Below, in pieces: positions 7,986 to 16,512 of a DNA stretch of 64,000 nucleotides. This DNA is from Guyparkeria sp016278265 (GTDB lineage Bacteria > Pseudomonadota > Gammaproteobacteria > Halothiobacillales > Halothiobacillaceae): assembly GCF_044582145.1 (NCBI RefSeq), contig NZ_JBDODO010000003.1; one strand, written 5' to 3'. Within the stretch, counting starts at the first letter, position 1. Each line of letters starts with the position of its first letter. The position numbers and the translations under genes are program-made. The notes under the pieces were generated by a model, which was not told where the DNA came from, did not search any database, and saw only the letters and a program-made list of their open reading frames with translations.

Positions 7986-9311
7986 TCAATCTTTTTCGAT
8001 CGCCAGCATTTCCCGCACGATTGCATCGACCTCCTCGGTATCCCAGATAATGCCGGCGTTGACCGAGTAGTGAATGCGGCCGTCGGCGGCCACCAGGAAC
8101 GAGGACGGGAAGGCGAAGGCATCGTACTTTGCGGCCACCTTGCCGTCCGGATCGACCGGCACCGGGAAGGAGACATCGAAGTCCTGCATGAACTCGCGCA
8201 GGTGCTCGGGCGATTGCTTAAACGCGATCGCGTATATCTTCAGTTGATCGGGATATCGACTGGCCAGTCGTTCCATCGACGGGATCTCCTCGACGCAGGC
8301 CGGGCACCAGGTCGCCCAGAAGTTCACGATCTGCACGCCGTCGAAGTCGGGATCGAGGCTCTGAGGATTGCCCTCGAGATCCGTTAGCTCAAAGTCCGGT
8401 GCCTCCTGCGGCTCGACCGGCTGCAACCCGGTCTGACGATCCACCGGCGTGGTCCGCTCCGGATCGATCGGATGCACCCTGCTCGGATGATCGGCGCCGG
8501 CGAGCAGGGGTATCGACCGCAGGATGTCGCCGGGCAACGCCTGAACGGCACGGACCTCGGCCGGGTCCTCCATGACGGTCTCGAGCCGATCGAGCGAATC
8601 AAGCTGCGGTTCATCGAGGTGCATGTGGTAGTAGTCCCGCACCCCGGGGATCACCTGGACGAACAAATCGCTGCCCGCCCGAAGGAAACGTTCGCGCAGG
8701 TCGAGCAGGCGATGCCGGTATACCCCACGCTCCGGCTGGAACAGCATCACCGGCAGATTGGTGGCATCGATGATCGAGAACAGCTCCGGCTCTTCGCCCG
8801 CCACCGGCGCGCCTCGGTACAGGCTCGGGAAGATCAGCACGGTGCCTGCCAGCGCGTCGGGGTCATTCGTGCGTTGCTGCCACCAGCGCATCCCGCGCAG
8901 GGTCGGCACGGCCATCCGGTCGGCGGCCACCACCACGGTGGGCCGGTCTTCCTCGACGGCCCGTTGAATCAGGGAACCGACCGGCTTGCCGTCGACGTTG
9001 CGGACGTTGACGTCCGACCGCGGCAGGAACAACGAATCCATTACATCGACCATCCAGACGGTCGCGCCGCGACGTGCCAGGGCATGGGCGACACTGTCGG
9101 GACCAGCCGTGTCGCCGTACTGGTTGACGACCCAGAGCACCAGCGGGCTGTCGGCGGACGCGCCCCCCGGCGGCTCGATCACTCGCACGTCAAGCTGCTC
9201 GCCGCTCTCGCCCAGGGGAATCGCCAGTTCGGCCCGTGACTCGCCGATCAACGCCATCAGCAGCACCGCAACAAGCGCCCCTTGCCACCCCATGCGAACA
9301 CCCCACGTCAT
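7986..9311 (-). CDS. Secreted thioredoxin-fold (TlpA/ResA-like) protein with a large unassigned N-terminal domain
   Basis: 441 aa from an ATG at 9311, which sits 7 nt after GGAG and gives a clean signal peptide ending near SRA-ELA (residue 27). Residues about 28-280 form a soluble domain with alpha/beta-hydrolase-like spacing (PLVLWVVNQYGD, VVVAADRMA) that I do not recognise. Residues about 300-441 are a TlpA-type thioredoxin domain with NFWATWCPACVEE (CPAC at 336-339) and cis-Pro in FAFPSSFLV. It is expected to act as a periplasmic thiol reductase. An earlier start at 9485 is unlikely because it would overlap purC. Confidence 0.75.
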   Translation of the reverse strand: MTWGVRMGWQGALVAVLLMALIGESRAELAIPLGESGEQLDVRVIEPPGGASADSPLVLWVVNQYGDTAGPDSVAHALARRGATVWMVDVMDSLFLPRSDVNVRNVDGKPVGSLIQRAVEEDRPTVVVAADRMAVPTLRGMRWWQQRTNDPDALAGTVLIFPSLYRGAPVAGEEPELFSIIDATNLPVMLFQPERGVYRHRLLDLRERFLRAGSDLFVQVIPGVRDYYHMHLDEPQLDSLDRLETVMEDPAEVRAVQALPGDILRSIPLLAGADHPSRVHPIDPERTTPVDRQTGLQPVEPQEAPDFELTDLEGNPQSLDPDFDGVQIVNFWATWCPACVEEIPSMERLASRYPDQLKIYAIAFKQSPEHLREFMQDFDVSFPVPVDPDGKVAAKYDAFAFPSSFLVAADGRIHYSVNAGIIWDTEEVDAIVREMLAIEKD

Positions 9312-9425
9312 ACTCATACTCCGGGTCATTGCGCATCGCATCGCGCGGCGCGCTCTCGTACAATAGCCGAATGCCCGGAAACCCACCGGGCGGCAAATCC
9401 TTAGCATGCTAGCAGTTGAGCGCCC

Positions 9426-10343
9426 ATGACACACTCGGCCCCCGCCGTCTTTGACACGCACATCGACGCCCTGGAACTGATCCATCGCGGCAAGGTGCGC
9501 GATCTATACCGCATCGACGACGAACGCATGCTGATCGTGACCACCGACCGGGTGTCGGCCTTCGACGTGATCCTACCCACGCCGATCCCCGACAAGGGCC
9601 GGGTGCTCACCGAGATCTCGCGCTTCTGGTTCGAGAAAAGCCAGGACCTGGTGCCCAATCACCTCTGCGAGGCACAAGACCTCGCCGCCATCGTGCCGGA
9701 CGAAGCACAGCGCGCCCAACTCGAGGGCCGCAGCGTGATCGTGCGCAATCTCAAGGCCCTGCCGATCGAGGCAGTGGTGCGCGGCTACCTGATCGGATCG
9801 GGCTACAAGGACTACCAGGCGACCGGCGCGGTCTGCGGCATCACGCTGCCCGGCGGGCTGCAGCTGGCCGACAAGCTCCCCGAACCAATCTACACCCCGG
9901 CGACCAAGGCCGATGTCGGCGATCACGACGAGAACATCGATTTCGCCGAAACCGAACGCCTGATTGGTCCGGAGATGGCCGCCCAGGTGCGCGACACCGC
10001 CATGCGGCTGTATCGCCTGGCGGCTGACTACGCCGCCAAACGCGGCATTATCATTGCCGACACCAAGTTCGAGTTCGGCCTCGACGAGTACGGCACGCTG
10101 CACCTGATCGACGAGGCGCTGACACCGGATTCCTCGCGCTTCTGGCCGGCGGACGAATACCGCCCGGGCATCAGTCCGCCGTCGTTCGACAAGCAATTCA
10201 TCCGTGACTGGCTGGAAACCCTCGACTGGGACAAGACCGCCCCCGGGCCGGCCGTTCCCGACGAGATCATTGCCCAGACCCGCGAGCGCTACCTGACCGC
10301 CTACCGCCGACTGACCGGCGAGGACCTGCCCGGTATTGCATGA
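9426..10343 (+). CDS. purC: Phosphoribosylaminoimidazole-succinocarboxamide synthase
   Basis: 305 aa SAICAR synthetase joining CAIR and aspartate in purine synthesis. Signatures are ELIHRGKVRDLYRIDDE near the N-terminus, TTDRVSAFDVILP, PIEAVVRGYLIGSGYKDY and DTKFEFGLDE. Length fits the approximately 300-aa form found in many proteobacteria and yeast rather than the 237-aa E. coli form. A TACAAT -10-like hexamer lies near 9359, and a TAGCATGCTA palindrome at 9402-9411. The stop overlaps bioD by ATGA. Confidence 0.96.
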   Translation: MTHSAPAVFDTHIDALELIHRGKVRDLYRIDDERMLIVTTDRVSAFDVILPTPIPDKGRVLTEISRFWFEKSQDLVPNHLCEAQDLAAIVPDEAQRAQLEGRSVIVRNLKALPIEAVVRGYLIGSGYKDYQATGAVCGITLPGGLQLADKLPEPIYTPATKADVGDHDENIDFAETERLIGPEMAAQVRDTAMRLYRLAADYAAKRGIIIADTKFEFGLDEYGTLHLIDEALTPDSSRFWPADEYRPGISPPSFDKQFIRDWLETLDWDKTAPGPAVPDEIIAQTRERYLTAYRRLTGEDLPGIA

Positions 10344-11047
10344 GCGCGCCGACACACAATCCGCGCGGCTGGGTCGTCTTGGCGACCGACACTGGCGTTG
10401 GCAAGACGGTAGTCTCCTGCGCACTCGCGCGGCTGCTGCGCGAACACGGCCTGTCGCCCCGGGTGAGAAAGCCGGTGGAAACCGGCTGCGAGCTCCGTGA
10501 GGACGAACGCCAGCCGGCCGACGGCATTGCCCTGCGCGAGGCGGCCGGCTGGCGCGAATCTCTGGAGACGGTCTGCCCCATCCGCTATCTCGCCCCGGTC
10601 GCCGCCCCAGAAGCGGCCCGCCGCGAGGGCCAGACACTGCGATTCAAACGCGATCTTGCCCCGATTCTCGACCGGGCACTGGCCCAACTGACCACCGAAC
10701 GCGTGATCATCGAAAGCGCCGGCGGCCTGCTCTCGCCGCTGGCCGACGATGCGCTGAACGTCCGCCTGGCCGAATACACCGGGCTGCCGGCCATCCTGGT
10801 CGCCCCCGACCGGCTGGGAACCCTGTCGAGCACGTTGGCAGCCGCCGAATCCCTCGAACGCCGGGGCATTCCGCTGGCGGCCATCATCCTCAATCGCCGA
10901 CCGCAAGACCCCAGCGACAACGACTCGCCGGACAACCAAGGCGCACTCGCCGAATGGTTGCCCCGGTTGGTGGCGCAACCACCCCCGGTGCTGCGTTTCG
11001 ACAATGACCAGCAGTGCCTCGCCCCGCTGCTCGACCGAGACACGTAA
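10340..11047 (+). CDS. bioD: ATP-dependent dethiobiotin synthetase
   Basis: 235 aa enzyme closing the ureido ring of dethiobiotin from DAPA, CO2 and ATP. The P-loop is ATDTGVGKTVVSCAL near residue 15, followed by KPVETGCE and IESAGGLLSPL. It overlaps purC by ATGA and is not near other bio genes, an uncommon pairing. A terminator follows at 11072. Confidence 0.92.
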   Translation: MSAPTHNPRGWVVLATDTGVGKTVVSCALARLLREHGLSPRVRKPVETGCELREDERQPADGIALREAAGWRESLETVCPIRYLAPVAAPEAARREGQTLRFKRDLAPILDRALAQLTTERVIIESAGGLLSPLADDALNVRLAEYTGLPAILVAPDRLGTLSSTLAAAESLERRGIPLAAIILNRRPQDPSDNDSPDNQGALAEWLPRLVAQPPPVLRFDNDQQCLAPLLDRDT

Positions 11048-11071
11048 GCACGTCGAAGCTGCTTAAACACG

Positions 11072-11103
11072 AAAGGCCGTGCCCGGAGGCACGGCCTTTC
11101 TTT
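11072..11103. terminator. Bidirectional terminator between bioD and usp
   Basis: A perfect 12-bp stem AAAGGCCGTGCC/GGCACGGCCTTT (11072-11083, 11088-11099) with a CGGA tetraloop and T-rich flanks on both strands lies between convergent genes. Confidence 0.9.
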
Positions 11104-11134
11104 CATGCAACGCCAAAGCGGCGCGTCACGCGCG

Positions 11135-12013
11135 TCAGCGCACCACCAGCAGCGGCACGTTGGCCTTCATGATCATCTTGGTGGTGGTGCTGCCCAGCAC
11201 GAGGTAGCGGATCGGGCTGTGTCCATAGGCGCCCATCGCCAGGAGATCGATGTTCTTTTCCTCGATGTACATCGACACCGCCTCGTCGACCTTGCCCTGG
11301 CGAATGGCCACCTGCGTGGAAAAGCCGGCCTTCTGCAGCCGGGTATTGGCCGTCTGGATCTTGTCCCAGTTGGCCTGCTTCTCCTCGCCCACCATCAGGA
11401 TGTGCACCGGCAGGCCCTGCAGCAGCGGCGTGTTCGCCGCCATCTCCACGAGCTTGTAGGCCGTCGGGCTGCCGTCGTAGGCGATCAGGAAGCTCTCGGG
11501 GCGCTTGAACGCAAGCGGCGTGACCAGGGTCGGCTTGTGGATCATCGACAGGATGCCGGCGAGATGGCTGCCCACGTGCATGGCCACCGCGTCGCCGTCC
11601 TTGCCCTGCTTGCCGAGCACCAGCATCTGCATGGCGTCCTGGAGCTCCAGGATCACCTCGGTGATGTCGCCGTTTCTCAGCAGTTCGGCGGGGGCATCAA
11701 AACCGCGGTCACGCGCCCGCGAGAGCACGTCCGCCAGCAGCGCCCGGCCGCGCTCGCGCTCGAGCCGCCCACGCTTTTCCTCCAGCTCGACCATCTCCTC
11801 GAGCAGCTTCTCTCGCCCGCCGAGGGTCATGTTGCCGGACAGATCGGTCTTCGACGGGGCGTGCGGGTTGCTGATCGCGTGCAGGAAGGTCAGCGGCGCG
11901 GCGAGTGCCTGCGCGGCCCACACGGCGTAGTCGGTGACGGCCTCGGAGGAGCGCGAGCCGTCGATGCAGGCGAGCACCTGGTCCTTGTTGTCGGTCATGT
12001 TCTCGGTTCCCAT
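11135..12013 (-). CDS. Tandem universal stress protein (UspA-type)
   Basis: 292 aa with two UspA folds, the first beginning VLACIDGSRSSEAV and the second FLIAYDGSPTAYKL. The C-terminal half has the ATP-binding loop GAYGHSPIRYLVLGSTT, matching G-x2-G-x9-G(S/T), so it likely binds ATP. It starts 1 bp after the sulP stop on the same strand. SulP-Usp pairs are common and suggest a role linked to the transporter, such as energy or pH sensing. An alternative start is at 11998. Confidence 0.9.
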   Translation of the reverse strand: MGTENMTDNKDQVLACIDGSRSSEAVTDYAVWAAQALAAPLTFLHAISNPHAPSKTDLSGNMTLGGREKLLEEMVELEEKRGRLERERGRALLADVLSRARDRGFDAPAELLRNGDITEVILELQDAMQMLVLGKQGKDGDAVAMHVGSHLAGILSMIHKPTLVTPLAFKRPESFLIAYDGSPTAYKLVEMAANTPLLQGLPVHILMVGEEKQANWDKIQTANTRLQKAGFSTQVAIRQGKVDEAVSMYIEEKNIDLLAMGAYGHSPIRYLVLGSTTTKMIMKANVPLLVVR

Positions 12014-12014
12014 G

Positions 12015-13505
12015 TCAGTGCCCCATCAGCTTCTCGGCGGCATCCGGATCGTTGTGCACGCCATGCTTGTCGACGATCGTGGCGGTGGCCTGGTTCATGC
12101 CGATGACCTCCACCTCGATGCCTTCCCGGCGGAAGTCGACCACCACCTTGTCGAGCGCGTGCACGGCGGTGATATCCCAGAAATGCGCCTTGGACAGGTC
12201 GATGGACACCTTATCCACGTCGTCCTTGAAATCAAACGACTCGAGGAATTTCTCGGTCGAGGCGAAGAACACCTGCCCGATCACCTCGTAGGTGCGGTGG
12301 CGCGGGTCGTTCGGGTCGTCGGACAGCCACGAGGAGACGTGCATGAACTGCCCGACCTTGTTGGCGAAGAACATCGCCGCCAGCAGCACGCCGGTCAGCA
12401 CCCCGTAGGCGAGGTTGTGGGTCGCCACGGTGACGATCACGGTCATCAGCATCACGACGTTGGTGCTCATCGGGTGCTTCTTGAGATCGCGGATCGAGCC
12501 CCAGCTGAACGTGCCGATCGAGACCATGATCATCACGGCGACCAATGCCGCCATCGGGATCAGGGTGAGCACCGGCGCCAGAAAGACCACCAGGACCAGC
12601 AGAAACAGGCCGGCGACGAAGGTCGACAGGCGTCCGCGCCCGCCGGACTTGATGTTGATCACCGACTGACCAACCATCGCGCAACCGGCCATGCCGCCCA
12701 TCGAGCCGGAGACGATGTTGGCAATCCCCTGCCCCTTGCACTCGCGTGCCTTGCTGGTCTTGGTGTCGGTCAACGAGTCGAGCAGGTTCTGCGTCATCAG
12801 GGATTCGAGCAGGCCGACCACCGCGATCGCTGCCGAGTACGGCAGGATGATCATCAGCGTCTCGAGATTCAGCGGGATGTCCGGGAACAGGAACACCGGC
12901 AGGGTGTCGGGCATCTCGCCCATGTCACCGACGGTGCGCACGTCGATGTTCATGAACCAGGCGATCAGGGTGAGCACCACGATGGTGACCAGCGGCGAGG
13001 GAATCGCCGTGGTCAGCTTGGGCAGCCCATAGATGATGGCCAGGCCCGCCGCGGTCATCGCGTAGACATGCCAGGTGACGTTGGTCAGCTCGGGCAGCTG
13101 CGCCATGAAGATCAGGATGGCCAGCGCGTTGACGAAGCCCGTCATCACCGAGTCGGAGATGAACCGCATCAGCCGGTCGAGCCGGATGTAGCCTGCCGCG
13201 ATCTGCAGCACCCCGGCGAGTATCGAGGCGGCCAGCAGGTACTCAAGCCCGTGGTCCTTGACCAGGGTGATCATCAGCAGCGCCGTGGCCGCGGTGGCCG
13301 CCGAGATCATGCCCGGCCGGCCGCCGGTGAAGGCGATCACCACGGCGATGGCGAACGAGGCGTACAGGCCCACCTTGGGATCGACGCCGGCGATGATCGA
13401 GAAGGCGATCGCCTCCGGGATCAGCGCCAGGGCCACCACCAGCCCGGAGAGCATGTCTCCCCGGATATTGGAAAACCATTCCTGCTTGATGCGGTACCAG
13501 TTCAT
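12015..13505 (-). CDS. SulP family anion permease with C-terminal STAS-like domain
   Basis: 496 aa. About 10-12 membrane segments lie between residues 15 and 390, with family motifs including GLVVALALIPEAIAFS near the start and GGRPGMISAATAATALL. Residues about 400-490 form a STAS-like cytoplasmic tail. The ATG at 13505 is favoured because sequence upstream is not conserved. SulP proteins carry sulfate, bicarbonate or other anions, and pairing with Usp and a likely autotrophic sulfur oxidiser makes bicarbonate uptake plausible but unproven. Confidence 0.88.
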   Translation of the reverse strand: MNWYRIKQEWFSNIRGDMLSGLVVALALIPEAIAFSIIAGVDPKVGLYASFAIAVVIAFTGGRPGMISAATAATALLMITLVKDHGLEYLLAASILAGVLQIAAGYIRLDRLMRFISDSVMTGFVNALAILIFMAQLPELTNVTWHVYAMTAAGLAIIYGLPKLTTAIPSPLVTIVVLTLIAWFMNIDVRTVGDMGEMPDTLPVFLFPDIPLNLETLMIILPYSAAIAVVGLLESLMTQNLLDSLTDTKTSKARECKGQGIANIVSGSMGGMAGCAMVGQSVINIKSGGRGRLSTFVAGLFLLVLVVFLAPVLTLIPMAALVAVMIMVSIGTFSWGSIRDLKKHPMSTNVVMLMTVIVTVATHNLAYGVLTGVLLAAMFFANKVGQFMHVSSWLSDDPNDPRHRTYEVIGQVFFASTEKFLESFDFKDDVDKVSIDLSKAHFWDITAVHALDKVVVDFRREGIEVEVIGMNQATATIVDKHGVHNDPDAAEKLMGH

Positions 13506-13929
13506 CGTGACTCTCTGTCCAGCGGATTCGTTTTCGGCAGGCACGCCCGCCGCCAGACTCGCCCTGTTCACCTTTCGTGATGACAACACGATGCCCTGAT
13601 CCCGCCATCGACGGGAAACGCTGCCCGCCCGACAGACCGGGCAGCAGGCAACCATTCCTTGGCGCAATCGGGTTCGTAAGGACGAGTCGGACGAACGGCG
13701 GGAACGCCTTCGCGGGCAGGCCGGAAGGCACCATAGTCCTGCAGACAAGGCCGCGATTTTACCAGATCAGGGGTTTGGCTTCATCCGGCAAACGTTATAC
13801 CGGGCACATCGAGGGCACATCGAGGGCACAGCGCCCTGCTAAGCTTTCCGGCAAGTGATCGGGTCCGGGAGCCACGTCGGCGCTCCCGCAGCGTCTCCAT
13901 CTTTCATGTCTTAACGGGAGGAACACCCA
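13506..13929. other. Intergenic region with tandem repeat and hairpin
   Basis: 424 bp between divergent genes with no supported gene. It holds a short tandem repeat (GGGCACATCGA twice plus a partial third copy, about 13802-13830) and a 7-bp hairpin CGGGAGC/GCTCCCG (13866-13888) ahead of the plus-strand gene. A TAAAAT hexamer on the minus strand near 13760 could be the sulP -10, without a good -35. Confidence 0.4.
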
Positions 13930-14391
13930 ATGAGCGAACCGGCCGTCAACCGCCCCGCCCTTGCGCTATGGATGATCGCCAGCCTGACCGTGGCCGTCCT
14001 GCTGATCTGGCTCGGCGCCGATCTGCATCCACCGGGCGCTGCCAGCGCCCGTACACTACCCGCCTCACCCCTCACCGGCGCCATGGGGTTTGCCTTCCTG
14101 CTCGCCTGGGCAGCCTTTGCCTACGCCGCGTCGATCACCACACCCCACCCGGGAGCCGAACATGTCGGGCTGTGGGCATCGCTCCTCCTGCCGCTGGTCG
14201 TCGTGGTGCTGCTCGGGGCCGGCCAGTCCCTGATTGCCCTGCTGCTTGCGATTGCCTGGTTGGCGACATTGATCTGGACCGGTTGGCAACTCGCCCGTCG
14301 CGAAGCGCTTGCCGGGCTGATGATGCTGCCGGTGATCGGCAGCGCGATTGCCAGCATGCTGCTGTCACTGACGCTTTGGGTCCTACCCTGA
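13930..14391 (+). CDS. Small integral membrane protein, unknown function
   Basis: 153 aa with about four to five hydrophobic segments (around residues 12-30, 50-67, 82-100, 101-117 and 128-150) and almost no soluble part. A good GGGAGGA ribosome-binding site lies 7 nt before the ATG. I do not recognise the family; it lacks the Trp/Pro motif of TspO despite similar size. A terminator follows, so it is probably monocistronic. Confidence 0.7.
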   Translation: MSEPAVNRPALALWMIASLTVAVLLIWLGADLHPPGAASARTLPASPLTGAMGFAFLLAWAAFAYAASITTPHPGAEHVGLWASLLLPLVVVVLLGAGQSLIALLLAIAWLATLIWTGWQLARREALAGLMMLPVIGSAIASMLLSLTLWVLP

Positions 14392-14433
14392 AGCACCACC
14401 GGTGCATCCCGCAAACCGGCGCTCCAGAAAGAC

Positions 14434-14470
14434 GAAGGCCGCCAGATCCAGGATCGGCGGCCTTCTTGAT
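14434..14470. terminator. Bidirectional terminator
   Basis: Stem GAAGGCCGCC/GGCGGCCTTC (14434-14443, 14456-14465), extended by an inner GATCC/GGATC pairing, is followed by TTGATTT. It lies between convergent genes. Confidence 0.8.
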
Positions 14471-14488
14471 TTGCAGCGGGTGAGCGGA

Positions 14489-14698
14489 TCAGTCTTCTCG
14501 CCAATGAAGGTCGATCCAGCAGCGCGGCAGTGGCTCACCGGACGGAAATTCCAGATCCTCTTTCTCGAAGCTTTCCTCGTCCTGCATCTCCTCGCCCGCA
14601 TGCTGCCGGCCCATCACGCTCGGTAGGGCCGGGTCAGCGAGGGTTTCCAGATCGATGATCTCGATCATGTTGTCGTTGTCCTTGCGCTTGAGAAACAT
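14489..14698 (-). CDS. Small conserved protein, unknown function
   Basis: 69 aa, beginning MFLKRKDNDNMIEIIDLE, acidic in the middle and ending PRCWIDLHWRED, with a central GRQHAGEEMQ. A CAGGAG site lies about 8 nt before the ATG. I recall similar short gammaproteobacterial proteins with a basic start, a GRxHAGEEMQ centre and an LPRCW end, but no function is known to me. It sits 51 bp after the host-attachment-type gene and ends against a terminator. Confidence 0.7.
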   Translation of the reverse strand: MFLKRKDNDNMIEIIDLETLADPALPSVMGRQHAGEEMQDEESFEKEDLEFPSGEPLPRCWIDLHWRED

Positions 14699-14749
14699 GC
14701 GCCGATCTCCTGGTTCGGAAAATTGTCTGTAAACCGGTGCGAACCCAAC

Positions 14750-15235
14750 TCACAGGCGTTCTGGCAAGGCGGCACGAATTTCCTCCGGCGACCGAGCCGA
14801 GAAATCCTTGGCCTGATCGGCAACCAGCGCGGCCTGGAGCCCCTGGCCCATCTCCTCGCGCAGCAAGCCGAGAAAGCTGGGCGCGGCCATCAGGTAGAAC
14901 CGCTCCATCCGCCCCTTCTGCAACGCTTCTTCGAGTTGGGCGATTACCTCACGGGCAAAGCGCTTTGCCTCGACGTCACGCACGCTATTGGCCGGTTCGT
15001 AGGCATGCATCGCATCGCCCTTGCGGTCGGTAGTTGAGCCCGGCCGATCGGTCTCAAGATCCGCGTCCGACAATCGGGCCGCGGAATTGGACAACGAGAC
15101 CACCTCCTCGAGCGCGCCCTTGGGCGCGGGACGACTGGAGGGATGCATCTCACTGCCGCGAAAGGCCCCACTGTTGTCACGGACCGCGAGAAAGCGCGCC
15201 CGAGCCTCATCGGCAACCACTACCCAAGTACTCAT
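14750..15235 (-). CDS. Host attachment family protein
   Basis: 161 aa starting MSTWVVVADEARARFLAV, the hallmark of the 'host attachment protein' family (named from plant-associated bacteria, molecular role unclear), followed by the usual disordered middle and FLMAAP-type C-terminal core (FYLMAAPSFLGLLR). AGGAGG precedes the ATG at 15235. In other bacteria this family often appears among stress-response genes. No direct link to the sulfur genes can be seen. Confidence 0.8.
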   Translation of the reverse strand: MSTWVVVADEARARFLAVRDNSGAFRGSEMHPSSRPAPKGALEEVVSLSNSAARLSDADLETDRPGSTTDRKGDAMHAYEPANSVRDVEAKRFAREVIAQLEEALQKGRMERFYLMAAPSFLGLLREEMGQGLQAALVADQAKDFSARSPEEIRAALPERL

Positions 15236-15403
15236 AGACCCGACCTCCTTGCTATGTCGTGTTGGCCTTGACGAGTGTAGGCGCTGATCTCGCGACCTGC
15301 CGCGGGCACCACCGGCAACAAGATCTCGTCCATGGTGGAATAAGCGGACGCCGACCACATACGCATGATCAAAGCCCCGTCTCTCGATGCCCTTGCGCAA
15401 CGC

Positions 15404-15428
15404 AAAAAAACCCCGCCGAATGGCGGGG
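15404..15428 (-). terminator. Terminator of the rhodanese transcript
   Basis: Stem CCCCGCC/GGCGGGG (15411-15417, 15422-15428) with a GAAT loop is followed on the minus strand by seven T residues. It lies 27 bp after the rhodanese stop and separates the sulfur cluster from the genes beyond. Confidence 0.88.
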
Positions 15429-15454
15429 TTGTTGGGCCGCAAGGCATTGCCGAG

Positions 15455-16450
15455 TCAGTAGAGCTGCGCCGGGTTGACCGAGGTCGCTCCGTCGTCGACA
15501 TACATGCCGTATTCCTTCATGGAGCCGTCGTACAAGGCGACGTCACCGTTGCCCATGATCTCGCTCGCAACGAACCACACACCTGACGCCAGGTTGCCCG
15601 AGTTGCAGTACGCGATGGCCGCACCGCTCGGATCGATGTCCTTGAACTCCATGATCGAACGATAGCTCGACGCCGGCAGGAAAGTGGCCGCCGCCCCGTC
15701 GGCACGCACGAGCACGTCGGTCGGCAGGTTCTTGGCGCCAGGCAGGTGACCGGGCACGGTCTTGGACTTGCTGAACACGCCCAGATACTGATTCGGCGGG
15801 CGGGCATCCAGCAGCTGAACCTTGCCGTTGGAATCGACCGCGTCGCGAACCTCGGCGTAGGTCGCCAGGATCTTGTCACGCTCGTCGGTCGCCACCCAGT
15901 CACCAGCCTCGACCTTCCCCGGCTGTCCGGTCTCGGCATCGAAGCCTGCGGCCAGCCAGTTGGCCAAGCCACCGTCGAGCAAGGCCATGTCGTCGTGGCC
16001 GAAGTACTTCATCTGCCAGTACAGGCGGGTGGCCTTGGTGTAATCCGAGCCGGACAGGCCCAGCGGCACGATCACCACCGTGTCGTTCTTGTCCACGCCC
16101 AGGGCCTGCACGAAGGATTCGAAGTCGGCCTTTTCCGGGATCAGCTTGCCGACCTTCTTGCCGTTCTCCATGCGCTCGACGCGCACCTTGCCCCAGTCGA
16201 CGAACTGGGCACCCGGCACGTGACCTGAGACGACGGAAACGACTTTCTTTCCCTCGACGGTCTCGTACTTCGGCGCCATGGCAAACGCCTTTTCCGACCC
16301 GGCAATCTGCAGAACGGTGACCTGTTCCAGGTTGTCATTCAGCCACTGCGGGTCAACCACCGGACCCGGCACATCCAGTGCCCAGGCCCCCTGCGCAACG
16401 GCCAGCGCGGCCGCCCCGGCGGGCACTGCGAGAAACCGCTTGAAATTCAT
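15455..16450 (-). CDS. Secreted tandem-rhodanese thiosulfate sulfurtransferase
   Basis: 331 aa with a signal peptide (about residues 1-24, cleaved near AWA-LDV) and two rhodanese domains. Only the second has the active-site Cys, in AIAYCNSGNLASGVW near residue 277. The first domain has VPLGLSGSDY instead, as in typical two-domain rhodaneses. It should transfer sulfane sulfur from thiosulfate to a thiol acceptor in the periplasm. The ATG at 16450 lies 9 nt after AAGGAG, whereas an in-frame TTG at 16459 abuts it. It is downstream of the Cys-repeat and YeeE genes on the same strand. Confidence 0.9.
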   Translation of the reverse strand: MNFKRFLAVPAGAAALAVAQGAWALDVPGPVVDPQWLNDNLEQVTVLQIAGSEKAFAMAPKYETVEGKKVVSVVSGHVPGAQFVDWGKVRVERMENGKKVGKLIPEKADFESFVQALGVDKNDTVVIVPLGLSGSDYTKATRLYWQMKYFGHDDMALLDGGLANWLAAGFDAETGQPGKVEAGDWVATDERDKILATYAEVRDAVDSNGKVQLLDARPPNQYLGVFSKSKTVPGHLPGAKNLPTDVLVRADGAAATFLPASSYRSIMEFKDIDPSGAAIAYCNSGNLASGVWFVASEIMGNGDVALYDGSMKEYGMYVDDGATSVNPAQLY

Positions 16451-16512
16451 ATGACTCAACTCCTTCTTCGTGCATCAACAAACGGCGCCAGCCGGCGCCG
16501 GAAAAGCCGCCC

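Noticed and set aside
9402..9411. TAGCATGCTA as a PurR operator of purC
   Set aside because: It does not resemble the PurR box and may be a chance palindrome.
11934..13580. 548-codon plus-strand open frame opposite sulP
   Set aside because: It is rich in His, Gly, Gln and Arg with no family pattern, while the opposite strand encodes an intact SulP protein. It is an antisense shadow of high-GC coding DNA.
13802..13830. GGGCACATCGA tandem repeat as an iteron or operator
   Set aside because: Only two full copies and a partial one, with no symmetry or nearby replication or regulator gene. Slippage is enough to explain it.
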